Translations under genes and position numbers: made by a program | In this document: one piece after another, positions 28,777 to 37,624 of the stretch | How positions within the stretch are numbered: the first letter of the stretch is position 1 | Layout: each line of letters opens with the position of its first letter | The notes under the pieces: model-generated | Databases searched by the model: none | Told to the model about the DNA's origin: nothing | The model's input: the letters and a program-made list of their open reading frames with translations, nothing else | NCBI RefSeq assembly: GCF_009740395.1 | Contig: NZ_WOXT01000002.1 | Span: 719,710-783,709, forward strand | Length of the DNA stretch: 64,000 nt | DNA from: Noviluteimonas gilva | GTDB taxonomy: Bacteria; Pseudomonadota; Gammaproteobacteria; Xanthomonadales; Xanthomonadaceae | Reading direction: 5' to 3'

Positions 28777-29354
28777 AGATGACGGTACCGACCTGGCTCA
28801 CCATCGCCCGGATCGTGATGATCCCCGTGCTGGTGCTGGTGTTCTACCTCCCTTACAAGTGGACCAATTTCGCCGCGGCCTTCGTCTTCGCCTTCGCGTC
28901 GCTGACCGATTGGCTGGATGGCTACATCGCGCGCCGCTGGAACCAGTACTCGGCCTTCGGCGCGTTCCTGGACCCGGTGGCCGACAAGCTGATGGTCGCC
29001 ACGGCCCTGTTCCTCATCGTGCAGAGCCACCCGACGCGATGGATGGCGTTGTGGGCGGCGGTGATCGTCGGCCGCGAGATCGCGGTGTCCGCATTGCGCG
29101 AATGGATGGCCGAATTGGGCCAGCGCAAGAAAGTCGCGGTGGCCAGCATCGGCAAGATCAAGACGATCGTGCAGATGGTCGCGGTGACGCTGCTGCTGTA
29201 CCAGGCGCCGATACTCGGTCTGCCCGTGTTCACGATCGGCGAATGGATGCTGGCGGCTGCGGCGCTGTTGACGTTGTGGAGCGGCTTCGAGTACTTGCGT
29301 GCGGCCTGGCCGGCATTGCGCGAACAAGCGCACGCAGGTGTTGACAGCCAATGA
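28773..29354 (+). CDS. pgsA: CDP-diacylglycerol-glycerol-3-phosphate 3-phosphatidyltransferase
   Basis: This 193-residue integral membrane enzyme commits CDP-diacylglycerol to phosphatidylglycerol and cardiolipin. The CDP-alcohol motif reads 'DWLDGYIARRWNQYSAFG' then 'FLDPVADK'. 'TIARIVMIPVLVLVFYLP' is the usual first helix. It overlaps uvrC and is followed by tRNA-Gly 26 bases downstream, the standard neighbourhood. Confidence 0.96.
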   Translation: MKMTVPTWLTIARIVMIPVLVLVFYLPYKWTNFAAAFVFAFASLTDWLDGYIARRWNQYSAFGAFLDPVADKLMVATALFLIVQSHPTRWMALWAAVIVGREIAVSALREWMAELGQRKKVAVASIGKIKTIVQMVAVTLLLYQAPILGLPVFTIGEWMLAAAALLTLWSGFEYLRAAWPALREQAHAGVDSQ

Positions 29355-29380
29355 TTGGCCCGTAAAATGGCGGGCTCAAT

Positions 29381-29456
<76 letters not shown>

Positions 29457-29479
29457 AGTTTTGGACTAGTGTCCAGGTC

Positions 29480-29508
29480 GAAGCCCCGTTCGCGGGGCTT
29501 CGTTGTTT
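29480..29508 (+). terminator. Intrinsic terminator after tRNA-Gly
   Basis: A 9-bp stem GAAGCCCCG/CGGGGCTTC (29480-29488/29493-29501) with a TTCG tetraloop, followed by a short T-rich run GTTGTTT. Confidence 0.8.
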
Positions 29509-29541
29509 CAGTCGGATGTGGTTGAATCCGATACGTCATCC

Positions 29542-29615
29542 GGCCGGGTGGCAGAGTGGTTATGCAGCGGACTGCAAATCCGCGTACGCCGGTTCAATTC
29601 CGACCTCGGCCTCCA
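29542..29615 (+). tRNA. tRNA-Cys (GCA)
   Basis: A 74-base tRNA with encoded CCA. The acceptor GGCCGGG pairs through CCTCGGCC with the end of the gene. The anticodon arm GCGGACTGCAAATCCGC carries GCA at 29574-29576. The T-arm has GGTTCAATTCC. Confidence 0.95.
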
Positions 29616-29624
29616 GAATCAAAG

Positions 29625-29662
29625 CGCCCCGCACGAAGCATGCTTCTGCGGGGCGTTTTGTT
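29625..29662 (+). terminator. Intrinsic terminator after tRNA-Cys
   Basis: The stem CGCCCCGC (29625-29632) pairs with GCGGGGCG (29648-29655), with an inner GAAGC/GCTTC extension, followed by TTTTGTTT. Confidence 0.85.
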
Positions 29663-29717
29663 TATGGCCATCTGACGTCCCCGGGCGCTGCTTCGAGAGC
29701 GCGACCTGCGCCAACGG

Positions 29718-30266
29718 TCAGAACTTCATCCCCATCCAGATGACGCCCTCGGTCGCCGTCGAAACGATGGGCATCAGCACGCGCCGCCAGAACGCGACGA
29801 CGCCCGTGTCGCTGGCGTCGTGGTGCATGCGCTCCTCCTCGACGATGGCGGCGATCGCCACGCAAGCCGCGGGGTCGGTGTCGCGCAGCGTTTCCATTTG
29901 CGCGTCGAGGTGTCGCAGGACCACGCTTTCGACGGCGACGGTCGTCGCCCGGATCGCGCTCGCGCCGAACGCGGCGGTGACCGCGCCCAGAACGAAGCCA
30001 CCGATGCCGCAAAGCCAATAGCTGCGGCAACGACGACGCCCGCGTTTGCGCAATTCCGCCGCGAAGATGTCCCGATGCCTGCGCTCGTGCTGGCGGAATT
30101 CGCGAAGCTCCGCGAGCAACGAACGCGCCGTCAGGCGTGCGAGGAGCAACTGGCCTGTGTAGATGCAAATCGCGCCGTGCTCGCCCGCGTGATTGACGCG
30201 CAGGATGCGATCACCCTCCGGGATGGGAGCTCCGAATGCGGCGCGGCGTGTGCTCAGGATCGTCAT
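29718..30266 (-). CDS. coq7: COQ7-type demethoxyubiquinone hydroxylase family protein
   Basis: A 182-residue carboxylate-bridged di-iron protein. The COQ7 opening is 'DRILRVNHAGEHGAICIYTG', giving E29. Metal ligands continue with E61 and H64 ('QHERRH'), E113 and the ExxH at E145/H148 ('EEERMH'). Family members add the C6 hydroxyl in ubiquinone biosynthesis. The C-terminus ends with a hydrophobic stretch typical of membrane docking. The start ATG 30266 was chosen over a longer frame. Monocistronic on the minus strand, convergent with the tRNA terminators. Confidence 0.88.
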   Translation of the reverse strand: MTILSTRRAAFGAPIPEGDRILRVNHAGEHGAICIYTGQLLLARLTARSLLAELREFRQHERRHRDIFAAELRKRGRRRCRSYWLCGIGGFVLGAVTAAFGASAIRATTVAVESVVLRHLDAQMETLRDTDPAACVAIAAIVEEERMHHDASDTGVVAFWRRVLMPIVSTATEGVIWMGMKF

Positions 30267-30377
30267 GTCGTTGCGGTTCTCGCCAAGTTTCAACGATCTG
30301 GTAAGTGCCACGAATCGCCGCAGCCGGCCTCACGGCATCCGTGCAATCCTTGGCGTCTCGCTCCAGGGTGAATCGAC

Positions 30378-30725
30378 ATGACCCCGTCAGAACTCACCGC
30401 CGCTTTGGATCACCACGATGCGCTGGTTCGCCAGTGCGCATCCGGGGACTTGCCGTTCTGGGACTTCTGCGCAGCCTACGACAACTTCTATTGGACGTAC
30501 GCGCTCGACGGGAACGAGGCGGACGCAGCGGATCGATCGCTGTTTGCGAAGTTCGAAGATCGCATCGCGCCGCATCGAACCTTGAATGAAACCATCCTGG
30601 CTTACGTCTGCTCCGACACCAACGCCGAATCGGGAAGCTACGGCAAGGCAGGTCGCTTCGGTTCCGAAGAGGCGCTCAAACGGCTGAGGGAGACGGTCTC
30701 GCAGTTCGGCGCGCCGCCGCGGTGA
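30378..30725 (+). CDS. Hypothetical protein (115 aa)
   Basis: A soluble, acidic protein of 115 residues with an aromatic-rich middle ('DLPFWDFCAAYDNFYWTYAL') and a C-terminal helix 'EEALKRLRETVSQFG'. ATG start; upstream context is a 111-base divergent spacer with coq7. An efficient terminator follows the stop. No family recognised. Confidence 0.65.
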   Translation: MTPSELTAALDHHDALVRQCASGDLPFWDFCAAYDNFYWTYALDGNEADAADRSLFAKFEDRIAPHRTLNETILAYVCSDTNAESGSYGKAGRFGSEEALKRLRETVSQFGAPPR

Positions 30726-30726
30726 A

Positions 30727-30759
30727 GCCCCGCATGGCCCATGCCATGCGGGGCGTTTT
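30727..30759. terminator. Bidirectional intrinsic terminator
   Basis: A perfect 11-bp stem GCCCCGCATGG (30727-30737) / CCATGCGGGGC (30744-30754), followed by GTTTT. It sits between two convergent genes and probably serves both. Confidence 0.85.
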
Positions 30760-30765
30760 CGTTGG

Positions 30766-31722
30766 TCAGATGTAGAGCGAAATCAGATCGAGCGTCCAGC
30801 GGGCTTCGTTTTCTTTCGAGTTCTGGAAGCGCGTGCGCATCTCGCCGAGGTACGCGCGCCCTTCGGGCGTGTCCAGGTCGCCGATGGCCTTGATCGCCAT
30901 GGCGCGGTCCTGCCAGAGCTCCGCCTTGAGCGAGAGCGTCTTGAGCAGTTCGAACTGATCGACCGCACGCAGCGTGCCGAGCGAGGAGATCGCGGCCATG
31001 CGCACGTACTCCGGCTCCGCGCTGGTCAGCTTGGCCAGGGTCGGAATGGCGCGGGGGTTGTTGGTGAAACCCAGCGCGTACACGTCGAGGTAATCGTCGG
31101 TCTTCGCGTTCGTCACTTTGTCCACGAGGACGTCGACCGCTTCATCCGATGCCTGCGCGCCGTACAACTCACGCGCGACCTTGCTCGCAAGTTCCTTGAC
31201 GGCGACGGAGAGCGGTTCGTTCAACGTCGGCTCGACGAGTTCGTCGAACGACCAGACCGGCACCTTGCCGCGCTTGACGAACACCGCGATCCGCTTGCGG
31301 CCCGTGGCAGTTTCCAGATCGGTGCTGAGGCTGGTGAAGGTGATGAACGGCGTGTAGGCGTTGGTGCGCCAATTCGTCATGCGGAACGAGGCCACGTCCA
31401 GACGCGGGAACGCCGACGCGTCCGACGACACCGTGATCGGCACGCCGCGCGCAGCGAACTCGGCCTGGAGGGATTGCTCGAGGTATGCCGCCGGTTCCAG
31501 CGGCTTGCCGGCGTAATCCAGCGACGCCGGCAACCTGCCGGTCATGAACGCGGTTGCGCCCGCCTGTTGATGTTTGATGCCCAGATTGGTCGTCGCGGTC
31601 GACGTGCTGGTGTACGGAACGTTCGACGGATCCGGCGCCTTCACTGCGTAACGGGCAGGTGCGCAACCGGCGAGCAAAAGCAGCGATGCCCCGAGCATCG
31701 CGTGGCGTGCATGGACTTTCAT
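30766..31722 (-). CDS. Lipoprotein with C-terminal HEAT-like repeats
   Basis: A 318-residue protein with a lipoprotein signal ('GASLLLLAGC', cysteine at about residue 19). The first half is a mixed domain ('LDYAGKPLEPAAYLEQSLQA', 'TTNLGIKHQQAGA'). Residues about 215-318 look like HEAT/PBS-type helical repeats ('EYVRMAAISSLGTLRAVDQF', 'DRAMAIKAIGDL'). The start ATG 31722 gives a proper signal peptide. No family name recognised; probably an envelope scaffold. Confidence 0.7.
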   Translation of the reverse strand: MKVHARHAMLGASLLLLAGCAPARYAVKAPDPSNVPYTSTSTATTNLGIKHQQAGATAFMTGRLPASLDYAGKPLEPAAYLEQSLQAEFAARGVPITVSSDASAFPRLDVASFRMTNWRTNAYTPFITFTSLSTDLETATGRKRIAVFVKRGKVPVWSFDELVEPTLNEPLSVAVKELASKVARELYGAQASDEAVDVLVDKVTNAKTDDYLDVYALGFTNNPRAIPTLAKLTSAEPEYVRMAAISSLGTLRAVDQFELLKTLSLKAELWQDRAMAIKAIGDLDTPEGRAYLGEMRTRFQNSKENEARWTLDLISLYI

Positions 31723-31917
31723 TGTTTCCCCTGAAGCCCGTGATGGGCGCGGGGAGTATGCCTGCGGCGTGATTTTGCGAACAATGGAGGTGACCGGAAG
31801 CGCACCGACAGCAAGCGCAATCTCGCTTTCGGACAACACGATTTGCGGCCCGGCCGTGTGGAGTAACGCCCCGACTCGTCGTAAGCTCCCGCTTCACGAC
31901 GCCAGGGAGCCCCCGCC

Positions 31918-32340
31918 TTGTCGAAGTCCCCCTCCAAAGCCCCGGTGCTGCTTTCCGGCGGCAATCCGCAGATCGCCAAGGGCGATGGCGATGCGCCCGT
32001 GCAGGCGTACATCGCGGCGATGCCGGAGTGGAAACGCGATGTCGGCCGCCAACTCGATGCGTTGATCGAACGCACGGTGCCCAACGTGCGCAAGGCCGTG
32101 AAGTGGAACTCGCCGCTCTACGGCGTGGAAGGCAACGGCTGGTTCCTCGGCATCCACTGCTTCAGCAAGTACATCAAGCTCGCGTTCTTCAACGGCGCGT
32201 TGCTCGATCCCGAGCCGCCGGTCGGTTCGAAGGATCCGAACACGCGTTACTTCCACATCCACGAAGACGATCCGTTCGACGAGGCCCGTCTTGCGCATTG
32301 GATCGCGCAGGCCGCGAAGCATCCCGGATGGATTCAATGA
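31918..32340 (+). CDS. DUF1801 domain protein
   Basis: A 140-residue YdhG-like fold protein with 'VQAYIAAMPEWKRDVGRQLD', 'RKAVKWNSPLYGVEGNGWF' and 'IKLAFFNGALLDPEP'. The apparent start is TTG at 31918. Sixteen bases separate it from a second DUF1801 gene, so the two are probably cotranscribed. The family has no defined reaction; many members sit in small stress or unknown operons. Confidence 0.85.
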   Translation: MSKSPSKAPVLLSGGNPQIAKGDGDAPVQAYIAAMPEWKRDVGRQLDALIERTVPNVRKAVKWNSPLYGVEGNGWFLGIHCFSKYIKLAFFNGALLDPEPPVGSKDPNTRYFHIHEDDPFDEARLAHWIAQAAKHPGWIQ

Positions 32341-32356
32341 CCCGACAGGAGCGTCC

Positions 32357-32761
32357 ATGAAGAAGGTAAGTGCCAAGGCAGGCAATGGCGATGCATCCGC
32401 GCACATCGATGCACGCATCGCGGAGTTGGGCGACTGGCGTGGCGAGACGCTTGCGCACGTGCGCAAGGTGATCCTTGCCGCGGATCCCGAAGTCGTCGAG
32501 GAATGGAAGTGGGGCGTGCCCGTGTGGTCGCACGCGGGGATCATCTGCACGGGCGAGGCTTACAAGAAGCACGTCAAGCTGACCTTCGCCAATGGCGCGT
32601 CGGTCGCCGATCCGAAGGGATTGTTCAACTCGAGCCTGGACGGCAATGTGCGCCGTGCGATCGACATCCCCGAAGGAGCATCGATCGACGACAAGGCGCT
32701 GGGTGCGTTGATCCGCGCGGCGGCGGCGCACAACGCCAAGAAGAAAGCGAAGACGAAGTAA
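32357..32761 (+). CDS. DUF1801 domain protein (second copy)
   Basis: A 134-residue paralogue of the preceding gene with 'RKVILAADPEVVEEWKWGVP' and 'VKLTFANGASVADPKGLFN'. The C-terminus is Lys/Ala-rich. Start ATG 32357 is preceded by GACAGGAGCG, a good ribosome binding site. The two copies share the fold but little sequence, suggesting an old duplication or separate recruitment. Confidence 0.85.
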   Translation: MKKVSAKAGNGDASAHIDARIAELGDWRGETLAHVRKVILAADPEVVEEWKWGVPVWSHAGIICTGEAYKKHVKLTFANGASVADPKGLFNSSLDGNVRRAIDIPEGASIDDKALGALIRAAAAHNAKKKAKTK

Positions 32762-32772
32762 GCGCGCTGCGT

Positions 32773-33342
32773 TTACTTCGTCGCCGGCAGGTATTCCTTC
32801 GGCAACGGCAGGTCGGGCGACTCGGCCTGCCACATCAGTGAGACGATCCACCAACGCTTGCCATCGTTCATCAGCTGCAGCGTGTTGATGCCGCGCAGGG
32901 TGACGTTGTCCTTTTCGATCTTCGCCTCGTACGTGCTGAAAACGTGCGCGATGTTGCCGAACTGTTCGGTCCTGCGCGCGAGTTCGCGTTCGTGGAATCC
33001 TTTCTCGAGCAGCAGCGGGCCGGAGGAGGCGACGTAGTCGTTGACGGTGAGCAGGCGGATGCCGATCGCGTCTTTCGACTTGCCACCCACCGGCATCATC
33101 CGCGCGCCCGGCACGAACAACGAGCGCATGCGGTTCCAGTCGCGCGCCTGGCCCGGCGGTCCGGAGATCACGTCGTAGAGCGCGGCGAGGATGCCGTCGA
33201 GCGTGGCGACGTCGGCGTCCTTCGCCGGCGGGATCGGCGTGAGCACCGGGTTGGTCGGCGGTTCGGCGTGCGGCGCGGTCTGCGCGAAGGCGGGCGCGGC
33301 CAGGGTGGTGAGCGCGAGGCACAGGGTGAGCGGAAGGCGCAT
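32773..33342 (-). CDS. Periplasmic SnoaL/NTF2-like protein
   Basis: A 189-residue protein with a clear Sec signal ('MRLPLTLCLALTTLAAPAFA', cleavage after AFA). The mature part has an NTF2-like pattern: 'LDGILAALYDVISGPPGQAR', 'MRSLFVPGARMMP', 'RLLTVNDYV' and 'KRWWIVSLMWQAE'. Probably a small ligand-binding or structural periplasmic protein. The ATG at 33342 was used because it begins the signal peptide. Confidence 0.75.
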   Translation of the reverse strand: MRLPLTLCLALTTLAAPAFAQTAPHAEPPTNPVLTPIPPAKDADVATLDGILAALYDVISGPPGQARDWNRMRSLFVPGARMMPVGGKSKDAIGIRLLTVNDYVASSGPLLLEKGFHERELARRTEQFGNIAHVFSTYEAKIEKDNVTLRGINTLQLMNDGKRWWIVSLMWQAESPDLPLPKEYLPATK

Positions 33343-33414
33343 GCGAGGTTCCGTGTCGAAGGCGGATGACGCGCGATCAGGCCATTGGTGCCGCGCGCCG
33401 CCCAGTGCCACTAG

Positions 33415-33933
33415 TTAGGGCCTGCGGAATTCCGCGACGATCGCTGGCGATACCAGGCGCCTGATGATCCACAGGGGCACGGCGCAGATCGCGGCCGTCA
33501 TGACGATGCTGACGACGCGCATGACCAGCGGCATCGGCTCGGAGAACCCAAGCACGTACTGCGGGACCACGAGCACGGCCACGAACCAGGCGATGAACAG
33601 CGCCATGATCCCGATATACATCCATCGGCCCCAGTTGCGACGGCGCAGCAAGCCGATCGATGCGGCGAACATCGTCGTGGTGAACACGAGGTGGCCGCCG
33701 ACGAACCAGGGCAGATACTTCAATCGTGAAATCGTCGCCGCACCGACACCCGGGCTGTTCACGTACCACTGGTGCACGTCTTCGGACGTAGTGAACACGA
33801 TGAAGATCGCCAGCGAGAACAGCCCCGAGCAGGTCGCGAACGCGGACAGCACGATGGAAATCCACGCAACGACATTGACGAACGTGGACTGCGCCGGCCT
33901 GCACGCCGGCGGCGCCTGGATCGCGGACATCAT
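33415..33933 (-). CDS. Hypothetical membrane protein, four TM segments
   Basis: A 172-residue protein with hydrophobic helices at about residues 20-48, 73-95, 103-125 and 138-158. The loop around residues 50-70 contains 'EDVHQWYVNSPGVGAATISR'. Start is ATG 33933; a second ATG follows directly. No motif beyond the TM pattern is recognised. Confidence 0.65.
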   Translation of the reverse strand: MMSAIQAPPACRPAQSTFVNVVAWISIVLSAFATCSGLFSLAIFIVFTTSEDVHQWYVNSPGVGAATISRLKYLPWFVGGHLVFTTTMFAASIGLLRRRNWGRWMYIGIMALFIAWFVAVLVVPQYVLGFSEPMPLVMRVVSIVMTAAICAVPLWIIRRLVSPAIVAEFRRP

Positions 33934-33981
33934 CGGCTCCCCCCGAATGAGGGGTCCACGATACCGCAGGTGCGGCGTCGC

Positions 33982-34248
33982 TCAACCTTTCGACTCGTTC
34001 TCCAGCGCCTTCTCGACGATCTGGCCATAGAGCGACACCAGTCGGCTGGCGAGCGGTTGCAGGTCGGGATGTCGCGCGACGTACTGGTGGCTGAGGTTGG
34101 CGTCCTCGACCAGCTCCTTCAGGAATTCGAACTCGCCTTCGTCGAGCTTCGCGCCGGCGTCGACGTGGCGCTGTAGCTCGAGCATGCGGGGCAAGCGCGC
34201 GTTGAGGCGATCGAGCAACACCTTGCTCGTGGCGTACTCCTCGGACAT
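33982..34248 (-). CDS. Small conserved hypothetical protein (88 aa)
   Basis: A soluble helical protein of 88 residues ('LNARLPRMLELQRHVDAGAK', 'GEFEFLKELVEDANLSHQY'). It lies eight bases after the DUF2950 gene in the direction of transcription, so it is likely to be the last gene of the DUF3300-DUF2950 unit. Function unknown. Confidence 0.65.
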   Translation of the reverse strand: MSEEYATSKVLLDRLNARLPRMLELQRHVDAGAKLDEGEFEFLKELVEDANLSHQYVARHPDLQPLASRLVSLYGQIVEKALENESKG

Positions 34249-34255
34249 CGCGCGC

Positions 34256-35140
34256 CTAGGGTTTCGGTTCGTCGATCGCCTGCCACCCGCTATCGGGATC
34301 GAAGGTCTTCATCTTCGCGACGGAGCGTTCGGTGTCCTTGCCCAGGTCGCGTTCGAACACGCCGCCGTCGTGGCTGATCATGAAGGACTTCAATCCGGTG
34401 TCGCCGTACTTCGCGGGCCACGCAACGAGCGCGAAGCCGCGGCTCATGTTGTCGCCGAGCGTGTACTTGTACGCACCGCCCGGTGCCGACGGACCTTGCG
34501 AGGTGAGGATGCGGTAGTGGTAACCGTAGTACTCGCCCTTGGGTGTGTCGTCGCCGAACAGCGGGCCGAGCGGGCTGATTTCGCCGCTGTCGTCGTCGGC
34601 CCAGTACAGGCCATCGTGGCGGCCGTCGGTGCTGATCAGTTTCTGCGCGTATTCGAGGACGCCGTCGCCGTCGCGATCGGCTTCGGCGTAATCGTTCTGC
34701 GCATCGTGATAGGTGCGCAACGCATCGATGACGTCGATCTCGTTGCGGCCGATGCGGCGTGCGCGGATTTCATCGGCGCCCGCGACCAGATCGTAGTGCC
34801 AGCCTTTCGCGTCTTTCTTCAGGGGCACCGGCAAGGTCCAGGCGTCCGCGCCGACGGCCAGCATCTTGCTGTCGGTGCCGGTGTCCTGCCAGGTGTGGCG
34901 GTCGCGGTACTTCGTCAGGAAGGCATCGACATCGCTGCGGTCCACGCTGCCGGTCGGGATGTAGGTGCGCCAATCCTTGCCGAGCAGCGCGGCGAGTTGG
35001 GTCGCGTCGGCTTCCTTGCTGCCCAGTGCCTTGACGAGTGCATCGCCGGCGGCGTCGGGCGTCGGGAAGGCTTGCTGCGCGTACGCGGGCATCGCGAACG
35101 CGAGCGCGGCGAGCGATGCGAACGGGAGGAACTTGTTCAT
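34256..35140 (-). CDS. DUF2950 periplasmic protein
   Basis: A 294-residue protein with a Sec signal ('LASLAALAFAMPAYAQQ'). DUF2950 features: 'QQAFPTPDAAGDALVKALGS', 'GRNEIDVIDALRTYHDAQND', 'SPLGPLFGDD', 'GYHYRILTSQGPSAPGGA' and 'FALVAWPAKYGDTGLKSFMI'. Its ATG overlaps the end of the DUF3300 gene, the usual partner. The pair is widespread in proteobacteria with no known function; secretion to the envelope is certain only from the signal. Confidence 0.9.
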   Translation of the reverse strand: MNKFLPFASLAALAFAMPAYAQQAFPTPDAAGDALVKALGSKEADATQLAALLGKDWRTYIPTGSVDRSDVDAFLTKYRDRHTWQDTGTDSKMLAVGADAWTLPVPLKKDAKGWHYDLVAGADEIRARRIGRNEIDVIDALRTYHDAQNDYAEADRDGDGVLEYAQKLISTDGRHDGLYWADDDSGEISPLGPLFGDDTPKGEYYGYHYRILTSQGPSAPGGAYKYTLGDNMSRGFALVAWPAKYGDTGLKSFMISHDGGVFERDLGKDTERSVAKMKTFDPDSGWQAIDEPKP

Positions 35141-36864
35141 CGACGATGTCCTCCACCTGCGGCGCGTTGCGGATGTCCGCCGCTGGCCTGGCGTTGTCCG
35201 CCCCCTCCGCCGCGCGGTTGTCGGTTGACCTGGTGCGAGGCTTGTTGTCGGCCGCCACCACCACGCGACTGTGCCTGGCGCGCCTGGCCCTGGCTCGCGT
35301 GGCCGCGTTGCGCCGCGGCGCGCGACTGTTGCGGCTGACGTGCGCCGGAGAATGCGTCGTTGTGCGGACGTTGCTGGCGATTCGCCTGTTGGCGTGCGGC
35401 GTCGCGCGAGGCGTGGTTGTTCGCGCCTTGCTGGCGGTGTTGCGTGGGCTGGCGATTCTGCCCGGCCTGGCGATTGCCGCCTTGTCGATTCGCTGCGTTC
35501 GCACGATTGGCTGCGTTCGCACGATCCGCTCCGCCGCGGTTGGCGCTGGCGGCTGCGCGATTGCGGGCTGCGTCGCGATTGCCGCTGGCGCCTGCGCGAT
35601 CGCGATTTGCGGATGCCGCTGCACGATCCCGTGCGGCATCGCGATTTCCACCGGCCGCTGGGCGATCACCGCGTGCGCGATCGGCACCACCCCGCTGCTC
35701 GACGTCGCGCCTAGCGCTTTGCGCGCGTTGTTGCGCTTCGCGATTGGTGCGTGCCGGTGCGTCCATGCCGCGGCGTTCCATCGATTGGCGCGCCTGCGCA
35801 CGTTTTGCGTCGTCGCCGCGCAGGCGATCGCGCGAGGCCGAGTCGGGCAGGCGGTTGGAGAACTTGTCGCGGTTCACCTGGTCGCGGTACGGCACGCCGT
35901 CGCGGTTCAGGCTGTTGTGCTGCCAATTGCTGTTGTTGATCTGCCGATTGGTGTTGATGCTGTTGTAGCTGTTGACGTTGATGTCGACGTCGTGGTCGTT
36001 CCAGTCCATGTCGCCCCACAACGAATCGGCGATCGCAACGCCGGTGCCCCATGCAAGGCCGCGCGCGAGCGCGGTGCCGACCGGGTAGTAGGCCGACGGC
36101 GGCGGATAGTAGGGCGGCGGATACGAGGGATAGGCCCAGGTGCCGTAGGCCGTCGTCGGGTTGTACGAGGGCACGTAGACGGTCTGCGGATCGGCCGATT
36201 CGATCACGATGACATCCGTCGTCGCGGCGGGCGCCGCGGACACCACCGCGCCGCTGCCGCTGTCGTCGTAGACCGGCGCAGGTTCGGACGGCGCGGGCGC
36301 CGGTTGCGTGCTGATCTTCTGGTATTCGTTGGTCGCCAGGTTCCCCGCGTCCTGCGCCTTGTGGCGCAACTGCTGCACGGCGTCCATGACGTTGTCGGGC
36401 TGCGCGAGGAACGCATCGCCGAGGTTCTGCACCCATCCCGGGTCCTGGCCGAGCGTCGCGAGCGCCCGCGGGAACGCGACGAGCGATTGCACGCTCGGAT
36501 CCCATGGTTGATCGGCGACCTGTTTCACCGCGGCATCGCCTTTCGCATCCGGATGGGCTTTCGCCCACGCGGCGGCATCGGCGACATCACCGGGATACGT
36601 CGCCGCCATCAGCACCTGCGCGAGCAACGGATCGGGATACAGCGCGATGGGCGCGACCATCTGCGCAAGCTCTTCCTGCGTGAACACGCGGTCGCGCGCA
36701 GCCGGAGCGGCGGGCGCAGCGGCCGTGGTCGCCGCGGGCGCAGGTTTGGCCGCCGCGGTCGCCGCGGGGGTGGGTGTCGTGGCGGCGGGCGCCTTCGCTT
36801 CTTCCTTCTTGCAGGACGCGCAGGCGAGGGCGGCGACGATCAGCAGCATCCATCGCGTGGACAT
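35137..36864 (-). CDS. DUF3300 lipoprotein with long low-complexity tail
   Basis: A 575-residue protein with a lipobox ('LIVAALACASC'). After an Ala/Pro/Lys-rich linker, the DUF3300 domain covers residues about 58-300 ('ELAQMVAPIALYPDPLLAQV', 'YVPSYNPTTAYGTWAYP'). From about residue 340 to the end the protein is an Asn/Arg/Gln/Ala/Gly-rich repeat region. Such tails are common in the family and suggest disordered, perhaps polyanion- or surface-binding segments. The start ATG 36864 follows a frame that upstream does not look coding. First gene of a three-gene minus-strand unit. Confidence 0.88.
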   Translation of the reverse strand: MSTRWMLLIVAALACASCKKEEAKAPAATTPTPAATAAAKPAPAATTAAAPAAPAARDRVFTQEELAQMVAPIALYPDPLLAQVLMAATYPGDVADAAAWAKAHPDAKGDAAVKQVADQPWDPSVQSLVAFPRALATLGQDPGWVQNLGDAFLAQPDNVMDAVQQLRHKAQDAGNLATNEYQKISTQPAPAPSEPAPVYDDSGSGAVVSAAPAATTDVIVIESADPQTVYVPSYNPTTAYGTWAYPSYPPPYYPPPSAYYPVGTALARGLAWGTGVAIADSLWGDMDWNDHDVDINVNSYNSINTNRQINNSNWQHNSLNRDGVPYRDQVNRDKFSNRLPDSASRDRLRGDDAKRAQARQSMERRGMDAPARTNREAQQRAQSARRDVEQRGGADRARGDRPAAGGNRDAARDRAAASANRDRAGASGNRDAARNRAAASANRGGADRANAANRANAANRQGGNRQAGQNRQPTQHRQQGANNHASRDAARQQANRQQRPHNDAFSGARQPQQSRAAAQRGHASQGQARQAQSRGGGGRQQASHQVNRQPRGGGGGQRQASGGHPQRAAGGGHRR

Positions 36865-36979
36865 GGCAGGCCTCCCGGACGGGAGATCCAGTCTGTTCGC
36901 CGCGCCCGCCGGGCGAATCAGCAAAACAACCGACGGGGGTCAGCAAAACTACTGAAGGCGGCCGAAGCTCGACGGCAAA

Positions 36980-37561
36980 TCAGAAGCCGAAGCGTGCGCC
37001 CGCGCCGAGGAGGGTCATCACGCCCAGTACCGCGAACAAACCGGCGGCCACGATGTGCACCAGCCGCATGGGCACGCGTGAAAGCAGCTTGTCGCCGAGG
37101 AAGACCGCCGGCACGTTCGCGATCATCATGCCGAGCGTCGTGCCGAGCACGACTTCCACCGGCGCGGCGTACTTCGCGGCCAGGGCGATCGTGGCGAACT
37201 GCGTCTTGTCGCCCATCTCGGCGAGGAAGAACGCGACGAGCGTTGTGCCGAAGACGCCCCAGTGTTTCCTGGCGGCGGCATCGGTGTCGTCGAGCTTGTC
37301 GGGAATCAGCGTCCACGCGGCCATCGCGATGAACGACAGGCCGAGGATCCAGCGCAGCGGTTCGGGCCCGACCACGCGCATCAACCATGCACCGAGCGCA
37401 CCGGCGAGGGTGTGGTTGAAGATCGTCGCGGCGAAGATGCCGGCGATGATCGGCCACGGCTTGCGAAAGCGGGCGGCGAGGACGAAAGCGAGCAATTGCG
37501 TCTTGTCGCCGATTTCCGCAAGCGCGACGACGCCGGTCGAAACGAGGAAAGCTTCCATCAC
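36980..37561 (-). CDS. TMEM165/GDT1 (UPF0016) family cation transporter, probable Mn2+ exporter
   Basis: A 193-residue membrane protein with six helices and the two hallmark motifs 'ALAEIGDKTQ' and 'FLAEMGDKTQ'. Bacterial members such as Vibrio MneA export manganese; eukaryotic ones move Ca2+/Mn2+ into the Golgi. Two ATGs occur in succession; 37561 is used. The 63-base upstream spacer is too short for the Mn riboswitch that often controls such genes, and I see no such element. Confidence 0.88.
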   Translation of the reverse strand: MMEAFLVSTGVVALAEIGDKTQLLAFVLAARFRKPWPIIAGIFAATIFNHTLAGALGAWLMRVVGPEPLRWILGLSFIAMAAWTLIPDKLDDTDAAARKHWGVFGTTLVAFFLAEMGDKTQFATIALAAKYAAPVEVVLGTTLGMMIANVPAVFLGDKLLSRVPMRLVHIVAAGLFAVLGVMTLLGAGARFGF

Positions 37562-37624
37562 AACCCCTGGAACGGGCCCGCATTCTAGCGGACCCCTTCC
37601 GTCAGGGCGTCAAGATCGCTGCGT

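Noticed and set aside
37562..37624. Possible manganese riboswitch upstream of the TMEM165/GDT1 gene
   Set aside because: The spacer is only 63 bases and lacks the conserved yybP-ykoY elements.
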